Assembly: GCF_014858005.1 (NCBI RefSeq)
Contig: NZ_JACYOT010000005.1
Location: forward strand, 124,001 to 188,000
Direction: 5' to 3'
Origin: Propioniciclava soli
Lineage (GTDB): Bacteria > Actinomycetota > Actinomycetes > Propionibacteriales > Propionibacteriaceae
Length of the DNA: 64,000 nucleotides
Shown here: positions 17,148-26,188 of the stretch, one piece after another
Numbering within the stretch: position 1 is the stretch's first letter
Layout of the letters: every line of letters starts with the position of its first letter
Notes under the pieces: model-generated
Seen by the model: only the letters and a program-made list of their open reading frames with translations
Told to the model about the DNA's origin: nothing
Database searches by the model: none
Translations under genes and position numbers: made by a program

Positions 17148-19301
17148 GTGTCTTCGAACTTGCCTGTCCCACCACGCGCCCCCCAGCGGCCGTTCACCCG
17201 ACTCGTGCACGGCGACGCGGTGGAGGACCCCTATCACTGGATGGCCGACAAGACCGACCCCGCCTTCACCACCCACCTCGAGGCGGAGAACGCGTACGCG
17301 GACGCCCTCACGGCCCACCTGAGCGACCTGCGCGAGGAGCTGTACGAGGACATCAGCGCACGCACGAAGCAGACCGACCTGTCGGTGCCGCTGCACGTCG
17401 CCCACAGCGACGGCACGGCCTATTGGTACTACAGCCGCACCGTGGAGGGGCTGGACTACCCGTTGTCGTGCCGGCTGCCGGCCACCTCGCGCGACGCCAT
17501 CCCCGACGTCACCGAGCCCCACCCCGACGAGGTGGTCATCCTCGATGGCAACGCGCTGGCGCAGGGCCACGACTTCTCGGCGCTCGGCTGGTCGGAGGTC
17601 TCTCCGGACGGACGCCGGCTCGCCTACGCCGTCGACCACACCGGCGACGAGCGCTACGACCTCGTCGTGCTCGACCTCGCCACCGGCGCCGTCCTCGACG
17701 ACACCGTCACCGGCATCGGCGCCGGGGGCGCCTGGGCCGGCGACGACTGGATCTTCCACACCCGCGTGGACGCGGCCTGGCGCCCCCACGAGGTGTGGCG
17801 CCACCGCATCGGCTGTCTCGACGACGACGCCCTCGTGCTGGCCGAGCCCGATGCCATGTTCTGGCTGGGCGTCGGCTCCAGCCGTGACGACGCCTGGGTG
17901 CTGGTGGAAGCTGCGAGCCGCACCACGTCGGAGACCCATCTCGTGCCCGCCGCCGACCCCACCGCGTCGCCGCGCTGCGTGGCCCCCCGGCGCCCCGGGG
18001 TGGAGTACGCGGTGGAGGTCGGGCCCGACGCGCTCTGGATCCTCCACAACCACGACGCGCCGCAGTTCAGCCTCGCCCGCGTCCCCCTCGCGACCCCGGA
18101 CGCCCCGTGGGAGACCGTGCTGGCCCACGACCCCGACACCCGGCTGGTGGACGTGGCCGTCTACGACGCCGCCCTCGTCGTCAGCCACCGCACGGCCGGG
18201 CTGCCCGGCATCCGCGTGTGCGACCGGCTGCCCGGCGGGTTGCTCGGCCCGGCGCGCGAGCTGGAGTTCGACGAGCCGCTCTACGACGTGGGTGCCGAGG
18301 ACGCCCCGGACGCCGACACCGACCGCATCCGGTTCGGCTACGAATCGCTGACCAGCCCGCCGTCGGTGTGGGAGTACCACTTCGCCACCGGGGAGCGTCG
18401 ACTCCTCAAGGAGTCCGAGGTGCGCGACCACCCGGTGCACGGGCCCTACGACCGGACGCGGTACGTCGCCGAGCGCCTGTGGGCCACCGCAGAGGACGGC
18501 ATCGCGGTGCCGATCTCACTCGTCCGCCACGTCGACACCCCGGTCAACGGCACCGCGCCCGGGTTGCTCACCGGGTACGGCAGCTACGAGATCCCCAACG
18601 ACCCGCACTTCGCCACCAGCCGCATCAGCCTGCTCGACCGGGGGTTCGTCGTGGCGATCGCCCACGTCCGCGGCGGTGGAGAGCTGGGGCGGCCGTGGTA
18701 CGAGGGCGGCAAGGAGCTGGCCAAGACCACCACGTTCACCGACTTCGTCGCGTGCGCGCGCCTCCTCGTCGATGCCGGTCACGTCGCGCCCGACCGGCTG
18801 GCGATCGAGGGAGGTTCGGCCGGCGGGCTGCTGATCGGTGCGGCGGTCAACCTCGCTCCCGACCTGTTCCGTGCCGCGCACGCCATCGTGCCGTTCGTGG
18901 ATCCCCTCACCACCATCCTCAACCCCGAGCTGCCATTGACGGTCATGGAGTGGGAGGAATGGGGCGACCCGCTGCACGACCCGCAGGTGTACACCTACAT
19001 GAAGGACTACTCCCCCTACGAGAATGTCGACGCCGGGCCGTACCCCGCGATCCTGGCGTCCACGAGCTACCACGACACCCGGGTCGAGGTGACCGAGCCC
19101 GCCAAGTGGGTGGCGCGCCTGCGTGACCGGGCCACCAACCCGCCCGAGCGGCCCATCCTGCTGCGCACCGAGATGGCGGGTGGACACGGCGGGGTGTCGG
19201 GTCGGTACAAGGCCTGGCGGGAGCGCGCGTGGCAGCTGGCGTGGCTCATCGACCAGGTGGGGCGTGGGGCGTCCGCGCCGCAGGTCACCCGCGCGGGGTG
19301 A
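17148..19301 (+). CDS. ptrB: S9A family peptidase, oligopeptidase B-like
   Basis: Cytoplasmic serine peptidase that cuts short peptides, usually after basic residues in the oligopeptidase B group. The 717-residue protein starts with the family pattern RLVHGDAVEDPYHWM, followed by a seven-bladed propeller and a C-terminal hydrolase domain. Catalytic elements are Ser557 in IEGGSAGGLLIG, the Asp of STSYHDTRVEV and the His of EMAGGHGGVSGRY. RGGGELGRPWYEGGK is the usual loop before the nucleophile. The GTG start is set by TAGCCT six bases upstream. It is divergent from sigA and precedes sigB in the same direction. Confidence 0.92.
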   Translation: MSSNLPVPPRAPQRPFTRLVHGDAVEDPYHWMADKTDPAFTTHLEAENAYADALTAHLSDLREELYEDISARTKQTDLSVPLHVAHSDGTAYWYYSRTVEGLDYPLSCRLPATSRDAIPDVTEPHPDEVVILDGNALAQGHDFSALGWSEVSPDGRRLAYAVDHTGDERYDLVVLDLATGAVLDDTVTGIGAGGAWAGDDWIFHTRVDAAWRPHEVWRHRIGCLDDDALVLAEPDAMFWLGVGSSRDDAWVLVEAASRTTSETHLVPAADPTASPRCVAPRRPGVEYAVEVGPDALWILHNHDAPQFSLARVPLATPDAPWETVLAHDPDTRLVDVAVYDAALVVSHRTAGLPGIRVCDRLPGGLLGPARELEFDEPLYDVGAEDAPDADTDRIRFGYESLTSPPSVWEYHFATGERRLLKESEVRDHPVHGPYDRTRYVAERLWATAEDGIAVPISLVRHVDTPVNGTAPGLLTGYGSYEIPNDPHFATSRISLLDRGFVVAIAHVRGGGELGRPWYEGGKELAKTTTFTDFVACARLLVDAGHVAPDRLAIEGGSAGGLLIGAAVNLAPDLFRAAHAIVPFVDPLTTILNPELPLTVMEWEEWGDPLHDPQVYTYMKDYSPYENVDAGPYPAILASTSYHDTRVEVTEPAKWVARLRDRATNPPERPILLRTEMAGGHGGVSGRYKAWRERAWQLAWLIDQVGRGASAPQVTRAG

Positions 19302-19440
19302 CCCCAGGACAGATCTGCGTGTACGACCACGGTCTACGATCGCACCCCCGGCTCCCTTCCTAGGGGTGGTTCAGGGGGTCGACCGAACAAATCCGACGCG
19401 TTTGGCGTTGTACTGGTTGTCGAAGGGAAAGGACCACCAC

Positions 19441-20394
19441 ATGATCTCGAGCTCCCACCGCACCCGCACCAACGACGGGATCGACGGCAAGGACTCCGTC
19501 GGGTTGTACCTGGACGGCATCGCCAAGACGCCGCTGCTGACCGCTGAGGAGGAGGTGCGGCTCGCCCGCGAGATCGAGGCCGGCCTGTACGCCGACGCCA
19601 TTCTCGCGAAGACGGTCACCTCCAAGGAGCGTGGCGGCCGGTCGGCCGTCAAGGCGTCCGCCGAGGAGCTGCAGGCGATCTCGGAGCGCGGCCAGCAGGC
19701 GATGCGCCAGTTCGTGACCGCGAACCTGCGGCTCGTCGTGTCGGTCGCCCGCAAGTACGGCCGTTCGCAGATGCCGCTGCTCGACCTGGTGCAGGAGGGC
19801 AACACCGGCCTGATCCGTGCGGTCGAGAAGTTCGACTACACCAAGGGCTTCAAGTTCTCCACCTACGCCACGTGGTGGGTGCGCCAGTCGATCAGCCGCG
19901 GCATCGCGCAGCAGGGCCGCATCGTCCGCCTCCCGGTGCACGTCGCCGAGCAGATCAACCAGGTGTCCGCCACGCGGCGCGACCTGGAGCGTCAACTCGG
20001 CCGCGAGCCCGAGGTGGAGGAGATCGCGGCGCAGCTTGACCTCGAGGTCGAGCGCGTCGTGGAGCTGCTCCGCCTGGCCCGCGAGCACGTGTCGCTGGAC
20101 GCGCCGGTGGAGGAGGACGGCGACACCGCGCTGGGCGACCTGCTCGCCCGCGATACTGCCCCCGGCCCGGACGAGATGGTGCTGGACGCCGAGGAGCGTG
20201 GCCGCCTGGACGCGCTGCTCGCCAGCCTCGACGAGCGCTCCGCCGACGTGGTCCGCCGCCGGTACGGCCTGCTCGACGGACGCCAGGCCAAGCTCGCCGA
20301 CATCGCCCAGGTCTGGGGCATCACCGCCGAGCGGGTCCGCCAGATCGAGCGTCAGGCGATCGCGAAGTTGAAGAACCACACGCTGGCGGCCTGA
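19441..20394 (+). CDS. sigB: group 2 sigma factor (SigB/HrdA type)
   Basis: Non-essential sigma-70 relative, usually active in stress or stationary phase in Actinobacteria. The 317-residue protein lacks region 1.1 and begins with SVGLYLDGIAKTPLLTAEEE (region 1.2), then [55 protein letters not shown] and region 4.2 LADIAQVWGITAERVRQIER. Regions 2.4 and 4.2 are almost the same as SigA, so promoter specificity should overlap. The ATG follows AAAGGA by seven bases; upstream in-frame sequence overlaps the peptidase gene in another frame and is not conserved. Confidence 0.93.
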   Translation: MISSSHRTRTNDGIDGKDSVGLYLDGIAKTPLLTAEEEVRLAREIEAGLYADAILAKTVTSKERGGRSAVKASAEELQAISERGQQAMRQFVTANLRLVVSVARKYGRSQMPLLDLVQEGNTGLIRAVEKFDYTKGFKFSTYATWWVRQSISRGIAQQGRIVRLPVHVAEQINQVSATRRDLERQLGREPEVEEIAAQLDLEVERVVELLRLAREHVSLDAPVEEDGDTALGDLLARDTAPGPDEMVLDAEERGRLDALLASLDERSADVVRRRYGLLDGRQAKLADIAQVWGITAERVRQIERQAIAKLKNHTLAA

Positions 20395-20451
20395 CCCCCA
20401 GCAGGCACCGACGGGCACCCCATCACCCCACACCACCCCGCACGACCGCGC

Positions 20452-20481
20452 GAGCCGCTCCACCTTCGGGTGAGGCGGCTC
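20452..20481. terminator. hairpin terminator between convergent genes
   Basis: GAGCCGC...GCGGCTC and CACC...GGTG arms (11 of 13 pairs) with a stable TTCG loop, between the sigB and ABC permease stops. Confidence 0.7.
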
Positions 20482-20490
20482 GTTCGTGGT

Positions 20491-21573
20491 TCAGGGCACG
20501 CGCAGTTCGGTGGCCGGATCCCGTCGGCTGGCGAGGATCGCCGGGGCCAGCGAGGCGATCAACGCGAACGTCAGGGTCCAGATCGTGACGGCCAGGGAGA
20601 ACCGCACCCCGGGTTGAGGTGCTCCGGTCACGGCAAGGACGACGCCGGACGCCATCACCCCGGCCGCCGCCCCCACCAGCACGAGCAGGGCCGTCTGGGT
20701 GAGCTGCAGCGCCACGATGAACCCGCGGGAGGCGCCGAGGGCGCGACGGCGTCCGAAATCCTTGCGCCGCATGAGGACGAGCGCCGTCTGCAACGCGGCG
20801 ACCAGCACGGCCGCCACGCCCACCAACCCCACGATGAGGGAGCGGGACAGCGCGGACATCTGCGCCTCCACCAGGGAGCGCAGCTCAGCGAGGTCACTGC
20901 TGGTCGACACGGTCGCCATCCTCGGGTCGTCGAGTGCCAGCAGGGATGTCACCACGGGGGTGAGGGGAGCCACCATGTCCGGACTGGCCGCGATCACCAC
21001 GACCACGGCCAGCGGCTCATCACCGTGCGGCGTGGCGGGCACGAGCACGAGCGGTTCGAACTCCAGCAGCGCGGGGGCCGGCCCCACGGCAGGCGCGACG
21101 CCGAGCGTGTCGCCGTTGGTCAGGGAGAGTTCGCCGACGCCGTACGGCATGCCGAGCGCGTCCAGCGCGGTGGCCGAGGCATAGGCCGTGTGGCTGACCG
21201 GCTGGGCGGGCATGCCCGCCGCCCGGAGATCGTCCGAGTAGAGCTGGCGCACCGGAACGCCGGCGGCGTCCGGCACACCGGCGTTGCGCCCGTCGACGAT
21301 CGGGGAGAGCCCGCCCAGCCAGGCGATCTGGTCGACCGCGCGGAGCCGCTGGAGAAAGCCGGTGGTGAGGCCCGAGTCGGTATCCGCCCGGACGACGATG
21401 GCCCGGGTACCGACGCTGTCGATGCTCCTCAGCACCTCCTGCTGCGCCGCGACCGTGCGTCCCGACGTCAGCGTGATGGCCACCACCACCGCCGCCACGA
21501 GCAGGCACGTCAGGCTTGAGGCGACCCCCTGCGAGCGGGCCGCGGCCCACGCCTCGCGCACGAGGGCGGTCAC
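20491..21573 (-). CDS. MacB/FtsX-like ABC transporter permease
   Basis: Membrane subunit of a putative exporter. The 360-residue protein has one N-terminal membrane segment (VASSLTCLLVAAVVVAITL, about residues 16-34), a roughly 190-residue extracytoplasmic domain, and three C-terminal membrane segments (ALSRSLIVGLVGVAAVLVAA, FIVALQLTQTALLVLVGAAA and TIWTLTFALIASLAPAI). This is the MacB/LolC topology. RRKDFGRRRALGASRG is the usual cytoplasmic coupling segment after the second helix. The GTG start shares a GTGA overlap with the ATPase stop codon; the longer upstream frame runs inside the ATPase gene. Confidence 0.83.
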   Translation of the reverse strand: MTALVREAWAAARSQGVASSLTCLLVAAVVVAITLTSGRTVAAQQEVLRSIDSVGTRAIVVRADTDSGLTTGFLQRLRAVDQIAWLGGLSPIVDGRNAGVPDAAGVPVRQLYSDDLRAAGMPAQPVSHTAYASATALDALGMPYGVGELSLTNGDTLGVAPAVGPAPALLEFEPLVLVPATPHGDEPLAVVVVIAASPDMVAPLTPVVTSLLALDDPRMATVSTSSDLAELRSLVEAQMSALSRSLIVGLVGVAAVLVAALQTALVLMRRKDFGRRRALGASRGFIVALQLTQTALLVLVGAAAGVMASGVVLAVTGAPQPGVRFSLAVTIWTLTFALIASLAPAILASRRDPATELRVP

Positions 21574-22220
21574 AGGCGAATTTCCTGGTCGCAGCTGGCG
21601 GCGACGGCGTCCGAGTGGGTCACGATGGCCACCACACCCCCGTCGCGTGCGTGCTGGCGCAGCGCGCCCAGCACGACGGCGCTGGACTCGGGATCGAGGT
21701 TGCCGGTGGGCTCGTCGGCCAACACGATGCTCGGCTCCCCGATGAGTGCACGACACAGGGCGATGCGCTGGGCCTGGCCGCCGGAGACCTGGCCGGGGCG
21801 CCGATCGACGGGCACGTCGACACCGAAGGCCGCGAGCAGGGCGGGGACCCGTCCGCTGGCAGCCTTCCGGTCGCCGCGGCGGTAGAGCACGGGTTCGGTG
21901 ACGTTGTCCGCGACGGTTCGGGTGGCGTCCAGGGCGGCGTCCTGGAACACGAAACCGAACAGCTCGCTGCGCAGGGCCGCGCGTTGGGTGTCGCCCAGCG
22001 TGTCCACCCGCTCCCCGTCGATGAGGACGCTGCCGCTCCCGGGCGTCAGCATCAGGCCGAGCAGGTACAGCAGGGTCGACTTGCCCGAACCGGACGCGCC
22101 GGTGATCGCCGTGACCTGTCCCGGGGCGAGCACCGCCGACCAGTCGACGATGGTCGTGCGCCGTCCGTCGTAGGAGAAACAGAGGTCGCGTGCCACGAGC
22201 CCCTGCGTCAGCGGTTTCAT
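21570..22220 (-). CDS. ABC transporter ATP-binding protein (MacB/LolD family)
   Basis: Energy subunit of the same exporter, 216 residues. It has Walker [18 protein letters not shown]-loop FGFVFQDAALD, signature VSGGQAQRIALCRALIGEP, Walker B IVLADEPTGNLDPES and the H-loop IVTHSD. The TGNLD after Walker B is characteristic of the LolD/MacB subfamily. Its ATG overlaps the adaptor stop codon (ATGA), and its own stop overlaps the permease start, so translation of the four genes is coupled. Confidence 0.92.
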   Translation of the reverse strand: MKPLTQGLVARDLCFSYDGRRTTIVDWSAVLAPGQVTAITGASGSGKSTLLYLLGLMLTPGSGSVLIDGERVDTLGDTQRAALRSELFGFVFQDAALDATRTVADNVTEPVLYRRGDRKAASGRVPALLAAFGVDVPVDRRPGQVSGGQAQRIALCRALIGEPSIVLADEPTGNLDPESSAVVLGALRQHARDGGVVAIVTHSDAVAASCDQEIRL

Positions 22221-23290
22221 GGCCGCCGAACCTGCACCGGGGTGCCGAGCGGAACGCCCTCGATGAGCGACATGCCGCGTGCGGACGCGATGACCTGCAC
22301 CGATCGCAGCCCGCCCTGGTAGTCCAGGACGGCGGGGCTGCCGTCGGCTCCGGTCACGATGGCAGCGGTGGGCACCACCAGGCCGGACTGCTGGGCGACG
22401 GTGACCACGGTGGCGGCCAGGCGGCTCTCCCCGGCCACCGGCACCGACGCGCAGGCGTCAGCACACACCGGTCCGCCCGCCTCGCCGGTCAGCGCGATGG
22501 AGAACACATCGGGGGATTCACCGGGTCTGGCCGCCTCGGCGGTCGCCGGCCAGGAGGACCCGTCCGGAGCCGTCACCTGCACCTGCGTCCCGGGAGGAAT
22601 CAGCACGGCCTGGGACGCCGCGACCGGCAGGGTGAAGGCCGGGGCGTCCTCCAGGACTGAGATGGCGGCCTCCCCTCCGGCGAGCCGATGACCGACCTGG
22701 ACGACCGCCGGGTCGAACCGCACCCGGGCCGGCAGCGTGGGCAGGAACACGACGTCACCCGGCGCCACCGCGCCGGTGACCGGCACCCCCAGCGACCGCT
22801 GCCACGCGCGGATCGCGCGGGTGGTGCGCGCGTCCACGCGACCGTCGGCAGCTCCCTCCAGGAAGCCGAGCTCGCCCAGCATGGTCTGCACCTGGGCGAC
22901 GTCATCTCCGCGGACGCCCTCTTCGATCGCGCGGAAGGCAGGCACCACGCCGCGCGCCGCGACGATGGGGCGCAGGTCGACCCGGTACAGGGTGTGGCCT
23001 TGGTCGACCGGGCTCGTCCCGTCCGTGTCGACGGCGGTCACCATGCCCGCCGCGGCGTTCTCGACCGTGTGGGTGGCGGGCCAGGTGACCACCGTGTTCA
23101 GGTGGATCGACGCGCCCACCTCCCCCTCGGTGACTTCGACGAGGACGTGATCGGCGCTTCCCACGGCGTCCGCCGACGGACGGAACAACTCGGCCCCCGC
23201 CCAGCCGGTCGCCACGCCCAGCGCGAGCGCACCTGTCACGAGGAGGGGCACCTGACGCCGATGACCGCCTCGTGAGGGGCGTGCCCTCAC
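22217..23290 (-). CDS. exporter periplasmic-adaptor-like protein with peptidoglycan-binding domain
   Basis: A 357-residue protein with an N-terminal signal/anchor (VPLLVTGALALGVATGWAGA). A peptidoglycan-binding domain 1 follows near residues 120-180, with VRGDDVAQVQTMLGELGFLE, DGRVDARTTRAIRAWQRSLG and VPVTGAVAPGDVVFLP. The C-terminal half has barrel-like strands ending with GLVVPTAAIVTGADGSPAV and ASARGMSLIEGVPLGTPVQV, like MacA/HlyD adaptors. It probably docks the exporter to the cell wall. It starts with GTG overlapping the lipoprotein stop (GTGA). Confidence 0.8.
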   Translation of the reverse strand: MRARPSRGGHRRQVPLLVTGALALGVATGWAGAELFRPSADAVGSADHVLVEVTEGEVGASIHLNTVVTWPATHTVENAAAGMVTAVDTDGTSPVDQGHTLYRVDLRPIVAARGVVPAFRAIEEGVRGDDVAQVQTMLGELGFLEGAADGRVDARTTRAIRAWQRSLGVPVTGAVAPGDVVFLPTLPARVRFDPAVVQVGHRLAGGEAAISVLEDAPAFTLPVAASQAVLIPPGTQVQVTAPDGSSWPATAEAARPGESPDVFSIALTGEAGGPVCADACASVPVAGESRLAATVVTVAQQSGLVVPTAAIVTGADGSPAVLDYQGGLRSVQVIASARGMSLIEGVPLGTPVQVRRP

Positions 23291-23868
23291 GGGTACGCAA
23301 CCGGGCAGTCGCGCTCAAGTGCGAGCACCTGCTGGTTGCCCATGTCCGGCGGCAGATCGCTGGACGGGTTCCACTGCCCCTTGATCTCCGTCCAGGCTTC
23401 GTACGATGGCGCGGCAGGAAGCGCGGCTCCGTGCTCGAGCTGGCAGGCCCGGGTGCTCACGAACGCGTCGTAGACCTGGCGGCGGTACTCCTCGGGGGAT
23501 TCGTCGAACGTGGGCTGTGCGGGGGCGGACGCCCAGCACTCATTGGAGTCGGCCTCGTACTGGAGCTCTTGCCCTGTCGGCGCAAAACCGTCAACGGATC
23601 CGTCCTCGGAGACGGTGACTTCCCAGCCTCGCTCCAACAGGCATTGCTGCACGATGGCACCCGCGTCGGCGGGCCGGGACACCTGCGTCGGTGGAGGCGT
23701 TGGCTCTGCTCCGGTACAGCCAGCGACCGCCACGACGCCCAGGAGTGCCAGGGCGCTGAATCGTCGTACCCCATTCACCGAAGCGAACCGGCAACCCCCC
23801 AGACGTCGGCTCTGATGGCGGCTGTCACGCGCGTCATCACGCGGCCACCGAACCGACGTCCCACTCAT
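23287..23868 (-). CDS. putative lipoprotein, first gene of the exporter operon
   Basis: A 193-residue protein of unknown function. A hydrophobic stretch ends in ALLGVVAVAGC, a lipobox (Cys51 from the chosen start), followed by a PTPPPTQ linker and a compact domain with three Cys (VQQCLLERGWEV, SNECWASAP, STRACQLEHG). The ATG has GAAGGAAGGG nine bases upstream, but gives an unusually long positively charged region before the membrane segment. An internal GTG at 23776-23778 would give a standard 20-residue signal with no visible ribosome site. The stop overlaps the adaptor start, so it probably works with the ABC system. Confidence 0.65.
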   Translation of the reverse strand: MSGTSVRWPRDDARDSRHQSRRLGGCRFASVNGVRRFSALALLGVVAVAGCTGAEPTPPPTQVSRPADAGAIVQQCLLERGWEVTVSEDGSVDGFAPTGQELQYEADSNECWASAPAQPTFDESPEEYRRQVYDAFVSTRACQLEHGAALPAAPSYEAWTEIKGQWNPSSDLPPDMGNQQVLALERDCPVAYP

Positions 23869-24009
23869 GTTGAGCCCTTCCTTCGCCGTGCCTTCGCGGA
23901 GGCACCACCATAAGCGGGGAGCGACCCTGGGCGCCATGGCACCAAAGTGCCAATCCCGAGGGCTCGACCGCGCGTCGTCCGGCCCTCGTGGCGTCCGGCC
24001 TGGTGGGCT

Positions 24010-24867
24010 TCAGCCCGCCTCGCCGTCCACCAGGCGGATCAGACCCTCCTGTGAGGTGGACGCCCCCAGCACGCCGGCCTGGTCGTAGAGCTGACCGCGG
24101 GCGAACCCGAGCCCGTTGGCGGCGTTCGGGGAGCTCTGGTCGTACAACACCCAGCCGTCGGCGCGGATGTGCCGGTGGAACCACATCGAGTGGTCGACGG
24201 TGGCCATCTGCAGTCGCGGTGAGCCGAACGCCTCGGGGTGCGGCAGCGTCGTGACGCCGAGCAGTGTCATGTCGCTGGCGTAGGCGAGCACCATCTGGTG
24301 CAGCCGCGGATCGTCGGGCATCTCCCCCACCGTGCGCAGCCACACCTGCAACCGGGGGCCCTGGCTCAGCTCGCGGTAGGAGGACCCCACGTGGCGGGTG
24401 TCGAGGGCCGCCCACTCGCGCTCCCACATCTCGGCGGTGCGGGGCGACCGCGTCCCCAGTACCTGCGACAACCGGGGGCACTCCTCCGGGGGGATCGGTG
24501 GCTTGCTCGGCATCGCGGCGTGGTCCAGCCCGTCCTCGGCCACCTTGAAGGAGGCGGACATGACGAAGATGTCCCTCCCCGACTGGGACGCCGTGACGCG
24601 ACGCGTGGTGAAGGACCCCCCGTCACGGGTGCGCGCCACCGTGTAGTGGATGTCGGACGCCGTCGAGCCCGGCCGCAGGAAGTAGCCCTTGAGCGAGTGG
24701 CACAGCCGGTCGTCCGGCACGGTGCGGTACAGCGCCGCCAGCGCCTGGGCCATCACCTGGCCGCCGAAGGTTCTCTGCTGCTCGGTCTCCGGGTGGCGTC
24801 CGGCAAAGAGATCGGTGTCGAGGCGCTGCAGATCCAGAAGGTCCAGGACCTCACTGATGTGGTCCAT
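24010..24867 (-). CDS. tesB: acyl-CoA thioesterase II (TesB)
   Basis: Hydrolyses acyl-CoA to free fatty acid and CoA in the cytoplasm. The 285-residue protein has the double hot-dog layout: first domain with RTFGGQVMAQALAALYRTV and SLKGYFLRPG, second with LQMATVDHSMWFHRHIRAD, which contains the Asp-His of the catalytic site, and LYDQSSPNAANGLGFARGQLYDQAG near the C-terminus. The ATG follows GGGAGGG by six bases. The reading frame stays open for 1.9 kb further upstream, antisense to other genes; that extension is not protein-like. Confidence 0.92.
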   Translation of the reverse strand: MDHISEVLDLLDLQRLDTDLFAGRHPETEQQRTFGGQVMAQALAALYRTVPDDRLCHSLKGYFLRPGSTASDIHYTVARTRDGGSFTTRRVTASQSGRDIFVMSASFKVAEDGLDHAAMPSKPPIPPEECPRLSQVLGTRSPRTAEMWEREWAALDTRHVGSSYRELSQGPRLQVWLRTVGEMPDDPRLHQMVLAYASDMTLLGVTTLPHPEAFGSPRLQMATVDHSMWFHRHIRADGWVLYDQSSPNAANGLGFARGQLYDQAGVLGASTSQEGLIRLVDGEAG

Positions 24868-24954
24868 GGGGGACCCTCCCCTCTCGTCGCCTTCGTGTGC
24901 GCAGGGTGCGCCCACCCCGTGATGATGGTCCTGCCACAGTACGGGCATGCTCGC

Positions 24955-24960
24955 TACCGT
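24955..24960 (+). promoter_or_regulatory. -10 box of a probable leaderless promoter
   Basis: TACCGT six bases before the ATG of the uncharacterised gene that follows; this sets its start codon. Confidence 0.45.
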
Positions 24961-24966
24961 GGAGCA

Positions 24967-26133
24967 ATGCCCACACAGACACTCTCCGTCGGAACGGAAA
25001 TGCAGTTGCTCCTGCTGGCCGATCCCGCCTGGATGCGCCGCTGTGCGGAGGCGGGGCTGGACACCGACATCGTCCTCGATCCGTCCTTCTACCCGGCGCT
25101 CCTCGAGTCGGGAGAGGTCGTCGTGTTCAACACCGGTGAGGACAACCTCTTCACCGTCGTCATCACCGATGACCCGGACGGGCGAAGCCGCCACGCGTGT
25201 GCGGACCCTGCCGAGTTCGTGCTCCAGTCCAGCGGGCGGATGCTCTTCATGGGCAACGGGGAGTTCGACCAGCTTGGTGAGGGTCGCGGTGTCGGCGACG
25301 GCAACTACTCGGGGTGGGTGGACCTGCCCACCGGGACGTTGGCCGTCAGCGTGCACGCCGTGACACGGCACGACGACCCCGACGGCCCGGACTTCGTGGT
25401 GTTCGCCCGGCCGGCACCGGTGGACTTCCGCCCCACTGAGCGTTTCGGCATGCCCACCATCACCGCCGACGGGGTCGAGGAGGCTGACCCGGAGCCCATC
25501 GACGACTGGTACGCGCGGACGCGCACCGAGGGGGACAGGGACACCGACCGCAAGGCGTCCGGGAAACTGCAGTTGCCCGTGCGGTTGTTCCCCGAGGTGA
25601 TCATCGGCCCCGATTCGTCCGTGACGCAGAGCCGGTCCGACAGTTCTTGGGACATGTCCGGTCACGGGGGCCTGCGGCCCTTCATCGCGGTGGCCACGGA
25701 GGGCGAGGGCGCGCCGGGGTGCGTCATGGAGTGCCAGAGCCAGCGCCGACGCGGCGCCACGGAGAAGGACGTGACCTGGCGGGTCCAGGGGTTCGGCCGG
25801 GTCGAGACGAAGGGCTCCACGACGGGCCGGACCGCCGCGCTCGTCGCCTGCCCCCCGCCGGTGCCGACGGAGCCGCCGCTCGATGTGGAGAGCATGCGGG
25901 CCCAGCTCATCAGCTGGCTGCGCGCGCATCCTCCGCAGCCGCCCACCCGCCGCATGCGCTCCGAGGCCGTGCTGCTCAGTCACGCGACCGCGATGCGGAC
26001 GGCCACGGGACTCCTGGAATGGGCCTTCCGCGCCCTGCCGCTGCCCCTGGCGGTGGTGCTCCCCATGGCCGTGGCCGATGATGCCCAGCGCTGGCAGCTG
26101 CTGACGGACTTCTACGGTCGGCTGGAGCAGTGA
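24967..26133 (+). CDS. uncharacterised 388-residue protein
   Basis: I do not recognise this family. The protein begins MPTQTLSVGTEMQLLLLADP and is acidic, without a signal peptide. Its first 150 residues look like a beta-rich domain (VVVFNTGEDNLFTVVITDDP, GRMLFMGNGEFDQLGEGRGV, GWVDLPTGTLAVSVHAV). A middle part has repeated charged loops. The C-terminal 110 residues are helical (AQLISWLRAHPPQPPTRRM) and end in a hydrophobic LLEWAFRALPLPLAVVLPMA that might be a membrane segment. Start is set by TACCGT six bases upstream. It is divergent from tesB and convergent with the PAC2 gene. Codon use is normal, so it is a real gene. Confidence 0.75.
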   Translation: MPTQTLSVGTEMQLLLLADPAWMRRCAEAGLDTDIVLDPSFYPALLESGEVVVFNTGEDNLFTVVITDDPDGRSRHACADPAEFVLQSSGRMLFMGNGEFDQLGEGRGVGDGNYSGWVDLPTGTLAVSVHAVTRHDDPDGPDFVVFARPAPVDFRPTERFGMPTITADGVEEADPEPIDDWYARTRTEGDRDTDRKASGKLQLPVRLFPEVIIGPDSSVTQSRSDSSWDMSGHGGLRPFIAVATEGEGAPGCVMECQSQRRRGATEKDVTWRVQGFGRVETKGSTTGRTAALVACPPPVPTEPPLDVESMRAQLISWLRAHPPQPPTRRMRSEAVLLSHATAMRTATGLLEWAFRALPLPLAVVLPMAVADDAQRWQLLTDFYGRLEQ

Positions 26134-26188
26134 CCCAGGGCACGCCCGCCGCTGCCCCTTGAGACTCGCGCGGGGCGGGGCGCGCGGG

